From: Oscillospiraceae bacterium
GTDB taxonomy: Bacteria > Bacillota > Clostridia > Oscillospirales > Oscillospiraceae
Direction: 5' to 3'
Assembly: GCA_020025655.1 (NCBI GenBank)
Contig: JAHHRR010000049.1
Coordinates: 1-12,522, forward strand
DNA: 12,522 bases
This document shows, in pieces, positions 6,531-12,522 of this stretch. A program made the translations under genes and the position numbers. How positions within the stretch are numbered: the first letter of the stretch is position 1; every line of letters starts with the position of its first letter. The notes under the pieces were generated by a model. It was not told the origin of the DNA. It made no database searches and worked only from the letters and a program-made list of their open reading frames with translations.

Positions 6531-8531
6531 ATGGCTGAACGCTATACTAAGCTTTTTTCCCTTGAGGACAATCTGTATTGTGAAGGTGCTCCTCTGATAA
6601 TCCGTGGCGGGCGTCTGCTGCGTGACGGATACACCGGAAAGCTTCTTGCTCAGTTAAAATTTCAGAATATATCCTGCAAAACAATTACCACCGCTGAGCT
6701 GAGGCTTACAACCGTTGATTCCGCAGGCAGGCTGGCTGAAGAGCCTGTTTTCCACAGATATCTGGATTTAAATGTACCCCGTGACTCTGATTTCGGTCAG
6801 AAGTCCGCAGTTGTAATTCCGGGTGCTGATATTCAGTACTTTACCGCTGTCGTTACTGAGGTTATTTTTGATGACGGCAGCTCATGGACATGGGATAACC
6901 GCCCGTGGAAAGCTCTCAAAGAGCATAAATTGCTTGCTGACGAATTTCAGGATGAAGAGCTTGCAACTCAATACCGGATACGCTACGGCACTGACTGTAA
7001 ATTTGCCCCTGTTGAAGATGCTGAACTCTGGTTTTGTACCTGCGGCGCAGTAAACCATCTGGATGAACGCAGCTGTCATAACTGCCGACGTGTATATTCG
7101 GCGCTGAAAGATGTTAATATCAGCTCGTTAAAAAGCGAATGTGCAGAACGGCTTGAAAACGAAAAAGAGCAGCAGGCTCAGGATGATATTGACGCAAAAG
7201 AAAAGCGCAAAAATCTGCGTTCTTTAGTCCTTGCGCTTATTCCGGTTTTCATAGTCATAGCTCTGGTATGCGTGTTTGTACCCAGAGAGATAAAAAATCA
7301 TGAACGGTATGAAAATGCGCAGGCGCTTGTTGATTCCGGACAGTACGATAAAGCAGCCGAAGCCTTTGATTCACTTGGGAATTATAAGGACAGTTCCACT
7401 CAGTCAGAAAGCAATATTCCGTATGAGAGGAACCTTGAGCTTATGAGATATGCTGAGACCGCAAACCCCGTCGGTCTGAAGCTCATAGATGTAAATCAGT
7501 CCTCTCTGTCAGAGGACGATGATATTTCCATTATCATGTATCAGGCTGCTGCCGACCGCTTTAAAGAGCTTGGAGATTACAAGGACAGTGCAGAGCTTTC
7601 TGAAAAGTGCCTAAAAGCCATAGAAGATATCAAAACCGCAAAGCTTCAGGCGAAATATGATGATGCCGCTGCCCTTCTTGCTGATAAGCAGTTCTGCCTT
7701 GCACGGGATGCATTTGTGGAGCTGGGCAGCTTCAAAGACAGTGCCTCAATGGCAAAGGAGGCTATTTATCAGAAGGCCATGCAGCTTTTCGGATTTATGT
7801 CTCAGCAGAACATTCGCAATGTCTGGGTAAAGCTCAGTACCGAAACCGATGTTCCCGGAATTATATCCTTCTCTAAAGATTTTGCTTTAAGCAATGGCGA
7901 GGGATATATTACAGAATTCAAAGCTGCCTGTGGAAAAGATAAAGTGGATTTTGTTCTTGAAGATCAGCCCTCCGAAGGCCTGGTCCCCTTTCAGGATGCA
8001 CTTACGGAACTTTTCAAATCTCTCGGAGATTATAAGGAAAGCTCTGATTATATACCTCAGATTACCCGTCTCTGCGATTATACAAGAGAGTTTTACGAGC
8101 TTGTGGAAAAAGGCGATGTTTACGGCGCCTATGACTGGCTCAGCGCCTATGAATATGAGTTTGAAGACCGTGATTACTGGCTGAATCTTCTGGAGATGTA
8201 TAAGCCTTATTGTGGATACTGGGTTTTAAATACCGGTGACCGCTCACTTATTCCCTACATTGCAGGTGATTCAAATAACGGCACCAATGTATGCACAGGC
8301 TTCACAACCTCCGTAATTATCGGTGACGGAACAGCCACATTAAAGCTCGATACAGATGACGGCAAGTACACTCTTAACTTCACTACTGAGCTTGGAAACG
8401 CAAAAGGATTTTCCTCTAGTATTCCGCCTTTCAATTACTTTGTAAATATCTCAGTGCTTAACAAGCTGGCTATTATGAAGTATAATTCAGCCGGAAATAT
8501 ACTCAGTTCATGTGATTATTCTCCGTCCTGA
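6531..8531 (+). CDS. Zinc-ribbon, single-pass membrane protein with LGxYKDS repeats; function unknown
   Basis: A 666-residue protein in five parts. Residues 1-160 form a probably beta-rich domain I cannot name. A zinc ribbon follows with C169-x-C171 and C182-x2-C185. A charged, coiled-coil-prone linker (about 195-228) ends in KEKRKNLR before one membrane helix (about 229-250). Residues 255-510 are helical, TPR-like, with four repeats of LG-x-(Y/F)-K-(D/E)-S at 282-288, 347-353, 398-404 and 498-504. The last 100 residues (about 560-666) are polar and beta-rich with aromatic residues, resembling a ligand-binding barrel. The positive-inside rule puts the zinc ribbon in the cytoplasm and the repeats outside, an arrangement suggesting a link between surface and cytoplasm. 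ATG 6531 has GAGGTG upstream and lies 14 bases after the 79-residue gene. No catalytic motif was seen. Confidence 0.85.
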   Translation: MAERYTKLFSLEDNLYCEGAPLIIRGGRLLRDGYTGKLLAQLKFQNISCKTITTAELRLTTVDSAGRLAEEPVFHRYLDLNVPRDSDFGQKSAVVIPGADIQYFTAVVTEVIFDDGSSWTWDNRPWKALKEHKLLADEFQDEELATQYRIRYGTDCKFAPVEDAELWFCTCGAVNHLDERSCHNCRRVYSALKDVNISSLKSECAERLENEKEQQAQDDIDAKEKRKNLRSLVLALIPVFIVIALVCVFVPREIKNHERYENAQALVDSGQYDKAAEAFDSLGNYKDSSTQSESNIPYERNLELMRYAETANPVGLKLIDVNQSSLSEDDDISIIMYQAAADRFKELGDYKDSAELSEKCLKAIEDIKTAKLQAKYDDAAALLADKQFCLARDAFVELGSFKDSASMAKEAIYQKAMQLFGFMSQQNIRNVWVKLSTETDVPGIISFSKDFALSNGEGYITEFKAACGKDKVDFVLEDQPSEGLVPFQDALTELFKSLGDYKESSDYIPQITRLCDYTREFYELVEKGDVYGAYDWLSAYEYEFEDRDYWLNLLEMYKPYCGYWVLNTGDRSLIPYIAGDSNNGTNVCTGFTTSVIIGDGTATLKLDTDDGKYTLNFTTELGNAKGFSSSIPPFNYFVNISVLNKLAIMKYNSAGNILSSCDYSPS

Positions 8532-8571
8532 GCGCTTTTGCAAATGATATGTAAACAATCTCCACTGAATG

Positions 8572-8600
8572 TTGACTTATAGCTGAATACTGTTTATATT
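8572..8600 (+). promoter_or_regulatory. Promoter of the 137-residue zinc-ribbon protein gene
   Basis: TTGACT (8572-8577), a 17-base spacer and TATATT (8595-8600), in the 106-base gap after the 666-residue gene. With five of six matches in each box it is one of the best promoters in the window. It would give the third gene its own transcript besides any read-through. Confidence 0.75.
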
Positions 8601-8637
8601 CAATATAGATTATCATTTAAAAGTATGGAGCAGCGCA

Positions 8638-9051
8638 ATGAGAGAAAAAATCAACAAGTTTTTTTACGGTCGTCAGGGCATGGACGAATTATCAAAAGCC
8701 TTATTCTGGGCAGGTCTGGTTTTCATTTTACTGGCAGGTCTTGTAGGCGTATTTATAAACGCATTTCTGGGATCATTTATACGTTGGATCGCACTTTTTA
8801 TGCTGATATACAGCTTTGTGAGAGCTTTCTCCCGCAGGCTTACTCAGCGTGATGCGGAAAACTATTTGTATCTCAACTGGCTCGCCAGACGCAGACAAAG
8901 TTTTGAAAACTACAAGGATCGCCGCCGTCAGAGCAAGGATTTCAAATTCTTCAAATGTCCGGGCTGTGGTGCAATGCTTCGGGTTCCGAAAGGTAAAGGA
9001 AAAATTCATATCCATTGTAAATGTGGATATACATTATATCGTAAAACCTGA
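8638..9051 (+). CDS. Two-helix membrane protein with C-terminal zinc ribbon; function unknown
   Basis: A 137-residue protein with a short basic N-terminus, two hydrophobic segments (about 20-41 and 45-62), a strongly basic region (RRLTQR and several RRR runs, 66-98) and a C-terminal zinc ribbon with C107-x2-C110 and C127-x-C129. The charge distribution puts both ends, and so the zinc ribbon, in the cytoplasm. The start at 8638 has GGAG (8627-8630) seven bases upstream; an overlapping ATG at 8625 is in another frame and would give a shorter, non-conserved-looking product. The basic stretch next to a zinc ribbon could bind nucleic acid or acidic lipid, but nothing proves this. The gene has its own promoter and ends at a terminator one base after the stop. 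Confidence 0.82.
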   Translation: MREKINKFFYGRQGMDELSKALFWAGLVFILLAGLVGVFINAFLGSFIRWIALFMLIYSFVRAFSRRLTQRDAENYLYLNWLARRRQSFENYKDRRRQSKDFKFFKCPGCGAMLRVPKGKGKIHIHCKCGYTLYRKT

Positions 9052-9083
9052 AAAAAGCCTTCTGATTATTCAGAAGGCTTTTT
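9052..9083 (+). terminator. Intrinsic terminator of the 137-residue protein gene
   Basis: A perfect 14-bp stem (9052-9065 with 9070-9083) including A/T flanks, a 4-base loop and a T-run at 9079-9083. It begins directly after the stop codon. Confidence 0.93.
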
Positions 9084-9100
9084 CTTATCCGGTATCTGTT

Positions 9101-9130
9101 AAAAAAGGCGGGAACATATCCCGCCTTTTT
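9101..9130 (-). terminator. Terminator of the CoA-transferase gene
   Basis: A perfect 12-bp stem (9102-9113 with 9119-9130), GC-rich in its inner part, with a 5-base loop. Six A residues (9101-9106) give the U-tract on the minus strand; a T-run at 9126-9130 makes it bidirectional. It lies 10 bases beyond the CoA-transferase stop. Confidence 0.9.
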
Positions 9131-9140
9131 ATTTATAGAA

Positions 9141-10448
9141 TTATATGAGTATTCCACGTTTTTTTGCATCAAATGTAAGCTGATCTCTGAAATCAGGATG
9201 TGCAATGGCAATAAGCTGCTTAGTTCTCTCTGCGAGGCTTCTGCCACGAAGCTGTGCAACACCGTATTCGGTAACAATATAGTCAACATCATTCTTGCTG
9301 GTGGTAACTACTGCACCGGGAGTAAGCTCAGACTTGATTTTGGAGATAGTACCGCCCTTTGCAGTGGAGGGGAATGCAATGAAGCTCTTGCCGCCCTTGG
9401 ACTGGATTGCACCACGGACAAAGTCTATCTGTCCGCCGGAGCCGGAGAGGTGCTTGGTACCGATGCTCTCGGAGCATACCTGACCCCAGAAGTCAACCTC
9501 AAGAGCTGCATTTATAGAAATGACATTGTCATTCTGGCAGATGACGTTGGGATCGTTAACATAGTTGACAGGCATAAAGGCGATAGAGGGGTTATCATCA
9601 ATAAAGTCATATATGCGCTGAGAACCGTAGGCAAAGGTTGTAACGCTTATGCCCTTGTGAATCTGTTTTTTGCTGTTGTTTACAGCGCCGCACTCGATAA
9701 GTTCAACCATGGAGTCGGTGAACATTTCAGTGTGGATACCCAGATCATGCTTGGATTTAAGAGCAATTCCGGTAGCATCAGGAACTGCGCCGATACCCAG
9801 CTGTATGCAGGCACCGTCAGGAATACGCTCAGCTATAAGATTACCGATAGTGCTGCTGACCTCGTCAATGGGAGGAGGTGTGATAACGGGCAGGTAGCGG
9901 GAAACCTCTATAAGTCCGTCAACCTGAGAAATATGTATCTGCAGTCCGTTTACAGTTCTGGGCTGATGCTCATTAACCTCAAGGAAAATGCGCTTGGATT
10001 TATCCAGAATAGCTTCGCTGAAGGAATTGGAACCGCCAAGGCTGAAGTAACCGTGCTTGTCCATAGGTGAGACATTGAAGCAGGCTACATCATAATCATA
10101 GCATCTGCGAACATGACCGGGGATATCACGGTAGTAGGAAGGGATGAAATCTGCCCAGCCGCCGTTGATTGCCTTTCTGGCGCCGCCGGAGGAAAACCAG
10201 GAAACACCTGTAAGCTTGCCGTACAGCTCTTTGTCTGCAAAATACTCAAATGGGTATGCATCCAGAAGAGTATGTGCAGTAACACCCTTAATAGCACCTG
10301 CATATGCACGCTTTGCGATTGCAGAAATGATATCAGGAGTCTGAGATCCGCCGGTATCCATGGCTATAACCCAATTATCCTGAACCCTTTCTGCAAGTTC
10401 GTCAGCAGTTGTGAGCTTTTGCGCATACATCTGCTTAAAATCTGTCAT
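9141..10448 (-). CDS. Acetyl-CoA hydrolase/transferase family protein; probable butyryl-CoA:acetate or 4-hydroxybutyrate CoA-transferase
   Basis: A 435-residue family I CoA-transferase that would move CoA between an acyl-CoA and a free acid such as acetate, a terminal step in fermentative butyrate formation or 4-hydroxybutyrate use. Motifs are LGIGAVPDA (217-225), GIHTEMFTDS (237-246) with E241 as the likely catalytic glutamate that forms the thioester, GSGGQIDFVRGA (336-347) and TEYGVAQLRGRSL (393-405). Length is close to the butyryl-CoA and 4-hydroxybutyrate enzymes (about 430-450). Substrate cannot be settled from motifs alone, and a propionyl or succinyl substrate is also possible. ATG 10448 has GGAG eight bases upstream. 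It starts 21 bases after the yabR stop, on the same strand, with no terminator between them, so it is probably the last gene of the yabP-yabQ-divIC-yabR transcript unless a promoter lies within yabR. Confidence 0.9.
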   Translation of the reverse strand: MTDFKQMYAQKLTTADELAERVQDNWVIAMDTGGSQTPDIISAIAKRAYAGAIKGVTAHTLLDAYPFEYFADKELYGKLTGVSWFSSGGARKAINGGWADFIPSYYRDIPGHVRRCYDYDVACFNVSPMDKHGYFSLGGSNSFSEAILDKSKRIFLEVNEHQPRTVNGLQIHISQVDGLIEVSRYLPVITPPPIDEVSSTIGNLIAERIPDGACIQLGIGAVPDATGIALKSKHDLGIHTEMFTDSMVELIECGAVNNSKKQIHKGISVTTFAYGSQRIYDFIDDNPSIAFMPVNYVNDPNVICQNDNVISINAALEVDFWGQVCSESIGTKHLSGSGGQIDFVRGAIQSKGGKSFIAFPSTAKGGTISKIKSELTPGAVVTTSKNDVDYIVTEYGVAQLRGRSLAERTKQLIAIAHPDFRDQLTFDAKKRGILI

Positions 10449-10469
10449 TGTTATATCTCCTTTAATTTT

Positions 10470-10922
10470 TTATCTTCTGCGATTACGCTTTTTATGGTCT
10501 GAATATATAGGGTTTGAGGCCAGACGGCTGTCAGATTCCTGCATAAACTTTTTAAGCCTGTCCTCAAACTGCTGATTATCACTGGGCGGAGCCACAGTCT
10601 CCTGTCTTGCCCGTGTAACAGGTGCAGGATTATTAGGTCTGCGGTTAAAGCTCTGCTGTCTCTGAGAAGGTCTTGAATCGTTCTTTTGCTCCTCGGCACG
10701 CTTAATTGACAGATTGATTTTACCATCCTCTGTCACGTTCAAAACTTTCACTTTTACGGACTGTCCAAGCTGGAGATGTTCGTGAACATCACTAACATAG
10801 CTATTGGCAATCTCTGAGATATGCACAAGTCCGCTCTTCCCTTCCGGTAATGACACAAATGCACCGAACTTTGTGATACCTGTTACCTTACCTTCTAAAA
10901 CGCTACCTACTTCCAGCTCCAT
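10470..10922 (-). CDS. yabR: S1-domain RNA-binding protein, YabR-like
   Basis: A 150-residue protein with a single N-terminal S1 (OB-fold) RNA-binding domain (1-76). It begins at VGSVLEGKVTGITKFGAFV, with SGLVHISEIA (30-39) and GKINLSIKRA (67-76). The rest (77-150) is a Gln/Arg/Pro-rich, low-complexity tail ending in a basic KKRNRRR, likely disordered and RNA-binding. The general S1-regulator family (YabR, YugI/GSP13) associates with ribosomes or RNA. The position directly after divIC matches the Bacillus order divIC-yabR. Its ATG lies inside the end of divIC (16-base overlap) with GAGAGGAG five bases upstream, indicating coupled translation. The symbol is by position and domain. Confidence 0.9.
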   Translation of the reverse strand: MELEVGSVLEGKVTGITKFGAFVSLPEGKSGLVHISEIANSYVSDVHEHLQLGQSVKVKVLNVTEDGKINLSIKRAEEQKNDSRPSQRQQSFNRRPNNPAPVTRARQETVAPPSDNQQFEDRLKKFMQESDSRLASNPIYSDHKKRNRRR

Positions 10923-11206
10923 AGCAGCTCCTCTCTATCTTTGGAAAAAATAAAAATTTTATCTCCGGGTTTCAGCATACCCAATTTTTCGCGGGCCAGT
11001 TTCCCCATTATCTCATCATCCGGTTCAGAACTGAGTTCCAGCTTTAATGTCTTATTTTCTTCTCTCAGTTCCGTAAGCTCATTCTCAAGTTCATAGCAGT
11101 GCTTTTGAGTGAGTCTCAGATTTCTCAATCCGCTTCCGAAAGCTGTCATGGAATACAGCAGAAAAGCAACAATTACGATTCTGAGAATAAGATAACGATT
11201 ACGCAT
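10907..11206 (-). CDS. divIC: Septum formation initiator, DivIC/FtsB family
   Basis: A 99-residue bitopic membrane protein of the divisome; DivIC/FtsB pairs with FtsL and helps activate septal wall synthesis. It has a short basic N-terminus (MRNRY), one membrane helix (about 6-24), a heptad-rich coiled coil (about 28-58, ELENELTELREENKTLKLEL) and the family's membrane-distal motif AREKLGMLKPGDKIFIF (71-87). ATG 11206 is used; the frame also allows a TTG one codon earlier. GAGG lies five bases upstream. The gene is 50 bases after yabQ and overlaps yabR. An extended -10 element in the yabQ-divIC gap could provide vegetative expression independent of sporulation. Confidence 0.93.
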   Translation of the reverse strand: MRNRYLILRIVIVAFLLYSMTAFGSGLRNLRLTQKHCYELENELTELREENKTLKLELSSEPDDEIMGKLAREKLGMLKPGDKIFIFSKDREELLWSWK

Positions 11207-11244
11207 CAATGCCTCTTTCCGGGAAAAATATCCGCATCTTTAAT

Positions 11245-11273
11245 AATATAGCATATTCATGTTTTTTTAAAGA
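11245..11273 (-). promoter_or_regulatory. Candidate vegetative promoter for divIC-yabR
   Basis: On the minus strand: TATATT (11245-11250) preceded by TGC (extended -10), with a poor -35 TCTTTA (11268-11273) at a 17-base spacing. It sits at the end of yabQ, just where a division gene would need a promoter separate from the sporulation genes upstream. Confidence 0.45.
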
Positions 11274-11640
11274 GATTTTTTCTATAAAGTCTGATTTTTT
11301 TAATAAAATTTTTGTTTTTTTCAATCAGCAAACCGGCGAAATGATATATTCGCTCAAGAAGTGGAAAAAACAGTTTACTGAGGCTGTAAATATAGGCAAT
11401 AAATCCCAGAAACGATGCAGAAAGTTCCCAAAATCCCAGTCTGGCACTGCTGGAAGCCATTGCATACAAAAACAGCATATAACCCACTGCTGCGCTGAAG
11501 GCCACATCTATTAAAATTCCGATTTTATCGCCCGTTTTATACCTTAACGGCCGCAGAACATCATATAGCACCCCGCCTGCCACGCCCAGTAGAAAAGCCG
11601 TCAGCAATCCCAGACATTGCAATTTTATATCAGTACCCAT
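11257..11640 (-). CDS. yabQ: Spore cortex biosynthesis protein YabQ
   Basis: A 127-residue membrane protein with hydrophobic segments at about 8-26, 42-62 and 70-90 and a basic, Lys/Phe/Asn-rich C-terminus. The LRPLRYKTGDKIGILIDVAFS stretch (30-50, split by a charged turn) and its place between yabP and divIC fit YabQ, which is required for cortex formation in Bacillus and localises to the outer forespore membrane. It is shorter than Bacillus YabQ (about 210 residues), as is common in Clostridia. ATG 11640 shares one base with the yabP stop (TGATG), implying coupled translation. In Bacillus this gene is sigma-E dependent; no sigma-E promoter is clear here. Confidence 0.87.
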   Translation of the reverse strand: MGTDIKLQCLGLLTAFLLGVAGGVLYDVLRPLRYKTGDKIGILIDVAFSAAVGYMLFLYAMASSSARLGFWELSASFLGFIAYIYSLSKLFFPLLERIYHFAGLLIEKNKNFIKKIRLYRKNLFKKT

Positions 11641-11924
11641 CAGCCGAAAAGCCTTTTCCAGACAGATCCACTTTTCAGGCTCTCGTCGTAGCTCAGCTCC
11701 TGAATTTTTCCCCTAAGCTCCAGCGCTCCCGACTCTAAATCTATCTTCTCAATATGAAGCTCCTGCCCCCTTATATTAAGATCACCCAGTGAGGTAGTAA
11801 GGATGACCAGATTTTCATCAAACCCTTTTACATCATCTACCCCTGTAAGGCTCAGCCTCTCCCTTGCCTCCATATTAAGGCTGTGGATTCTGGCCGGTAT
11901 TTTATTATTTTCATCATATGACAT
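11640..11924 (-). CDS. yabP: Sporulation protein YabP
   Basis: A 94-residue cytoplasmic protein of the YabP family, close to the Bacillus length of 100. Recognisable features are ARERLSLTGVDDVKGFDENLVIL (20-42 region) and the LGDLNIRGQELHIEKIDLESGALELRG block, a small beta-rich fold shared with YqfC. It functions with YabQ in the spore coat/cortex stage in the mother cell. ATG 11924 has AAGGGGG seven bases upstream. It is the first gene of the minus-strand operon; the upstream gene ends at a strong terminator about 60 bases away. The Bacillus neighbour yabO (an RNA-binding S4 protein) is not present before it. Presence of yabP and yabQ marks the host as a spore-former or of spore-forming descent. 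Confidence 0.94.
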   Translation of the reverse strand: MSYDENNKIPARIHSLNMEARERLSLTGVDDVKGFDENLVILTTSLGDLNIRGQELHIEKIDLESGALELRGKIQELSYDESLKSGSVWKRLFG

Positions 11925-11983
11925 CTGCTCGCCCCCTTAAAATATTTATATGCTGGAGACTTGCAGTTTAAAACCTGAAAATT

Positions 11984-12016
11984 AAAAAACAGAGCAGCGC
12001 TGAGCGCTGCTCTGTT
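11984..12016 (-). terminator. Terminator of the right-edge gene
   Basis: A perfect 13-bp stem (11988-12000 with 12004-12016), very GC-rich, with a 3-base loop. On the minus strand a U-tract from 11984-11989 follows. It separates the truncated right-edge gene from yabP. Confidence 0.93.
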
Positions 12017-12030
12017 CCGGTTATTCGCCG

Positions 12031-12522
12031 TTATTTATTTGTTGCACCCTTATCACCTATGCCGAAATGAAGTTCTTTCATACCTTCAATTTCATCACAG
12101 ATATCTTTAAGTGCGCAGACGGAACAGTCTGTGGACATACCTTCGAGGATATGGGTCAGCGTTCCGGTTACTGCATCAGACTTTTTGGCCATGTCCTTCA
12201 TAGCGTTGAAGTTAAACTTAGGGTCAGTAACGAAGATCACTTTGACGTCAAGCACATTAGGATTCTGTTTATACGCCTTAATGTAGCTTGCGCCTATGGA
12301 CTTAAAGCTTATACCTTTTTTCAGAGCCTTCCTGCTGACACGAACCTGCTCACGATATGATTCCGGAGACATTCTAACCATGTAGCCTTCGGGATAAACG
12401 TGATATTTAGCAAATTCAATGTCTTTGAGGGTCCTGTAAATGGCCTCATCGTCACCGTCAAGAAGCCCCACACGGAGAAGTACTATGCGGGCAAAATCCA
12501 CATCGCCCTTTATCTCTTTAAG
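12031..12522 (-). CDS. C-terminal part of a protein with a terminal Cys cluster; 5' end outside the window
   Basis: The frame is open to the window edge, so the gene is partial; a GTG at 12501 is probably internal, since seven more codons precede it and no ribosome binding site is visible. At least 163 residues are encoded. Counting from the GTG, the C-terminus holds C126-x2-C129-x5-C135 followed by DEIEGMKELHFG (136-147), a pattern suggesting an iron-sulphur or metal site. The preceding part (KVIFVTDPKFNFNAM, TGTLTHILEG) looks like an alpha/beta domain. It vaguely recalls proteins annotated as CO dehydrogenase/acetyl-CoA synthase beta-subunit relatives in Clostridia, but the canonical A-cluster motif is not in this fragment and I cannot confirm it. 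A strong terminator follows 14 bases after the stop. Confidence 0.7.
   Translation of the reverse strand, partial: LKEIKGDVDFARIVLLRVGLLDGDDEAIYRTLKDIEFAKYHVYPEGYMVRMSPESYREQVRVSRKALKKGISFKSIGASYIKAYKQNPNVLDVKVIFVTDPKFNFNAMKDMAKKSDAVTGTLTHILEGMSTDCSVCALKDICDEIEGMKELHFGIGDKGATNK

Noticed and set aside
8625..8852. A 75-codon frame starting at ATG 8625.
   Set aside because: It overlaps the zinc-ribbon protein gene in another frame; its product is Arg/Ser-rich without domain features, and GGAG in this ATG region serves the start at 8638.
9198..10070. A 290-codon open frame on the plus strand opposite the CoA-transferase gene.
   Set aside because: It lies wholly antisense to a gene with clear family motifs, has no ribosome binding site and encodes a low-complexity product, so it is a shadow of the real gene.
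11925..11987. Sigma-E type promoter before yabP, with CATATAAA as a -10.
   Set aside because: The -10 fits six of eight positions but no acceptable -35 is found 13-15 bases upstream. The expectation comes from Bacillus regulation, not from this sequence.
1..12522. Mobile element, CRISPR array, toxin-antitoxin or phage remnant.
   Set aside because: No transposase, integrase, repeat-spacer array or small toxin-like pair was seen. The tRNA-Leu at the left edge shows no attachment-site duplication in the window.

Overview
The window looks like chromosomal DNA of a low- to moderate-GC, endospore-forming Firmicute, most likely class Clostridia and perhaps an anaerobic gut member of the Oscillospirales. 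This rests on a recognisable YabP-YabQ-DivIC-YabR block (a sporulation and division neighbourhood known from Bacillus and Clostridia), a DUF975 membrane protein, a DUF4015 protein, strong AAGGAG-type ribosome binding sites, and a CoA-transferase of the butyrate/4-hydroxybutyrate type used by fermenters. No insertion sequence, CRISPR array or prophage is visible. No gene-free stretch exceeds 300 bases.

Layout. The left edge (1-47, minus) is the 5' part of a tRNA-Leu(CAG) with a near-consensus promoter. It diverges from a DUF975 membrane protein gene (216-995) that ends at a bidirectional terminator shared with a convergent RodA/FtsW-type SEDS glycosyltransferase gene (1114-2235, minus). A compact divergent promoter region whose two -35 boxes overlap separates that gene from tsaE-tsaB (tRNA t6A synthesis), followed by upp (uracil salvage). 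Two back-to-back terminators separate upp from a minus-strand pair, rpiB followed by a membrane-anchored DUF4015 glycosidase-like protein.

A 192-base divergent region (6085-6276) with two good promoters and two inverted repeats leads rightward into an uncharacterised three-gene membrane/zinc-ribbon group (6277-9051): a 79-residue two-helix membrane protein; a 666-residue protein with a zinc ribbon, one membrane helix and four LG-x-(Y/F)-K-(D/E)-S repeats; and a 137-residue two-helix protein with a C-terminal zinc ribbon. This group is the least explained part of the window.

The right third is all on the minus strand. A 5'-truncated gene for a protein with a C-terminal Cys cluster ends at a terminator. 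Then come yabP-yabQ (1-base overlap), divIC, the S1-domain gene yabR (16-base overlap with divIC) and, 20 bases on, an acetyl-CoA hydrolase/transferase family gene that ends at a terminator. The yabQ-divIC gap carries a plausible extended -10 promoter. It could uncouple constitutive division functions from sporulation genes and possibly drive the CoA-transferase.

Several starts were moved from the longest open frame to a start with a proper ribosome binding site (tsaE, upp, rpiB, divIC). No clear defence, conflict or mobile system is present. The candidates for undescribed biology are the zinc-ribbon membrane group with its operator-like palindromes and the metabolic gene attached to a sporulation/division operon.
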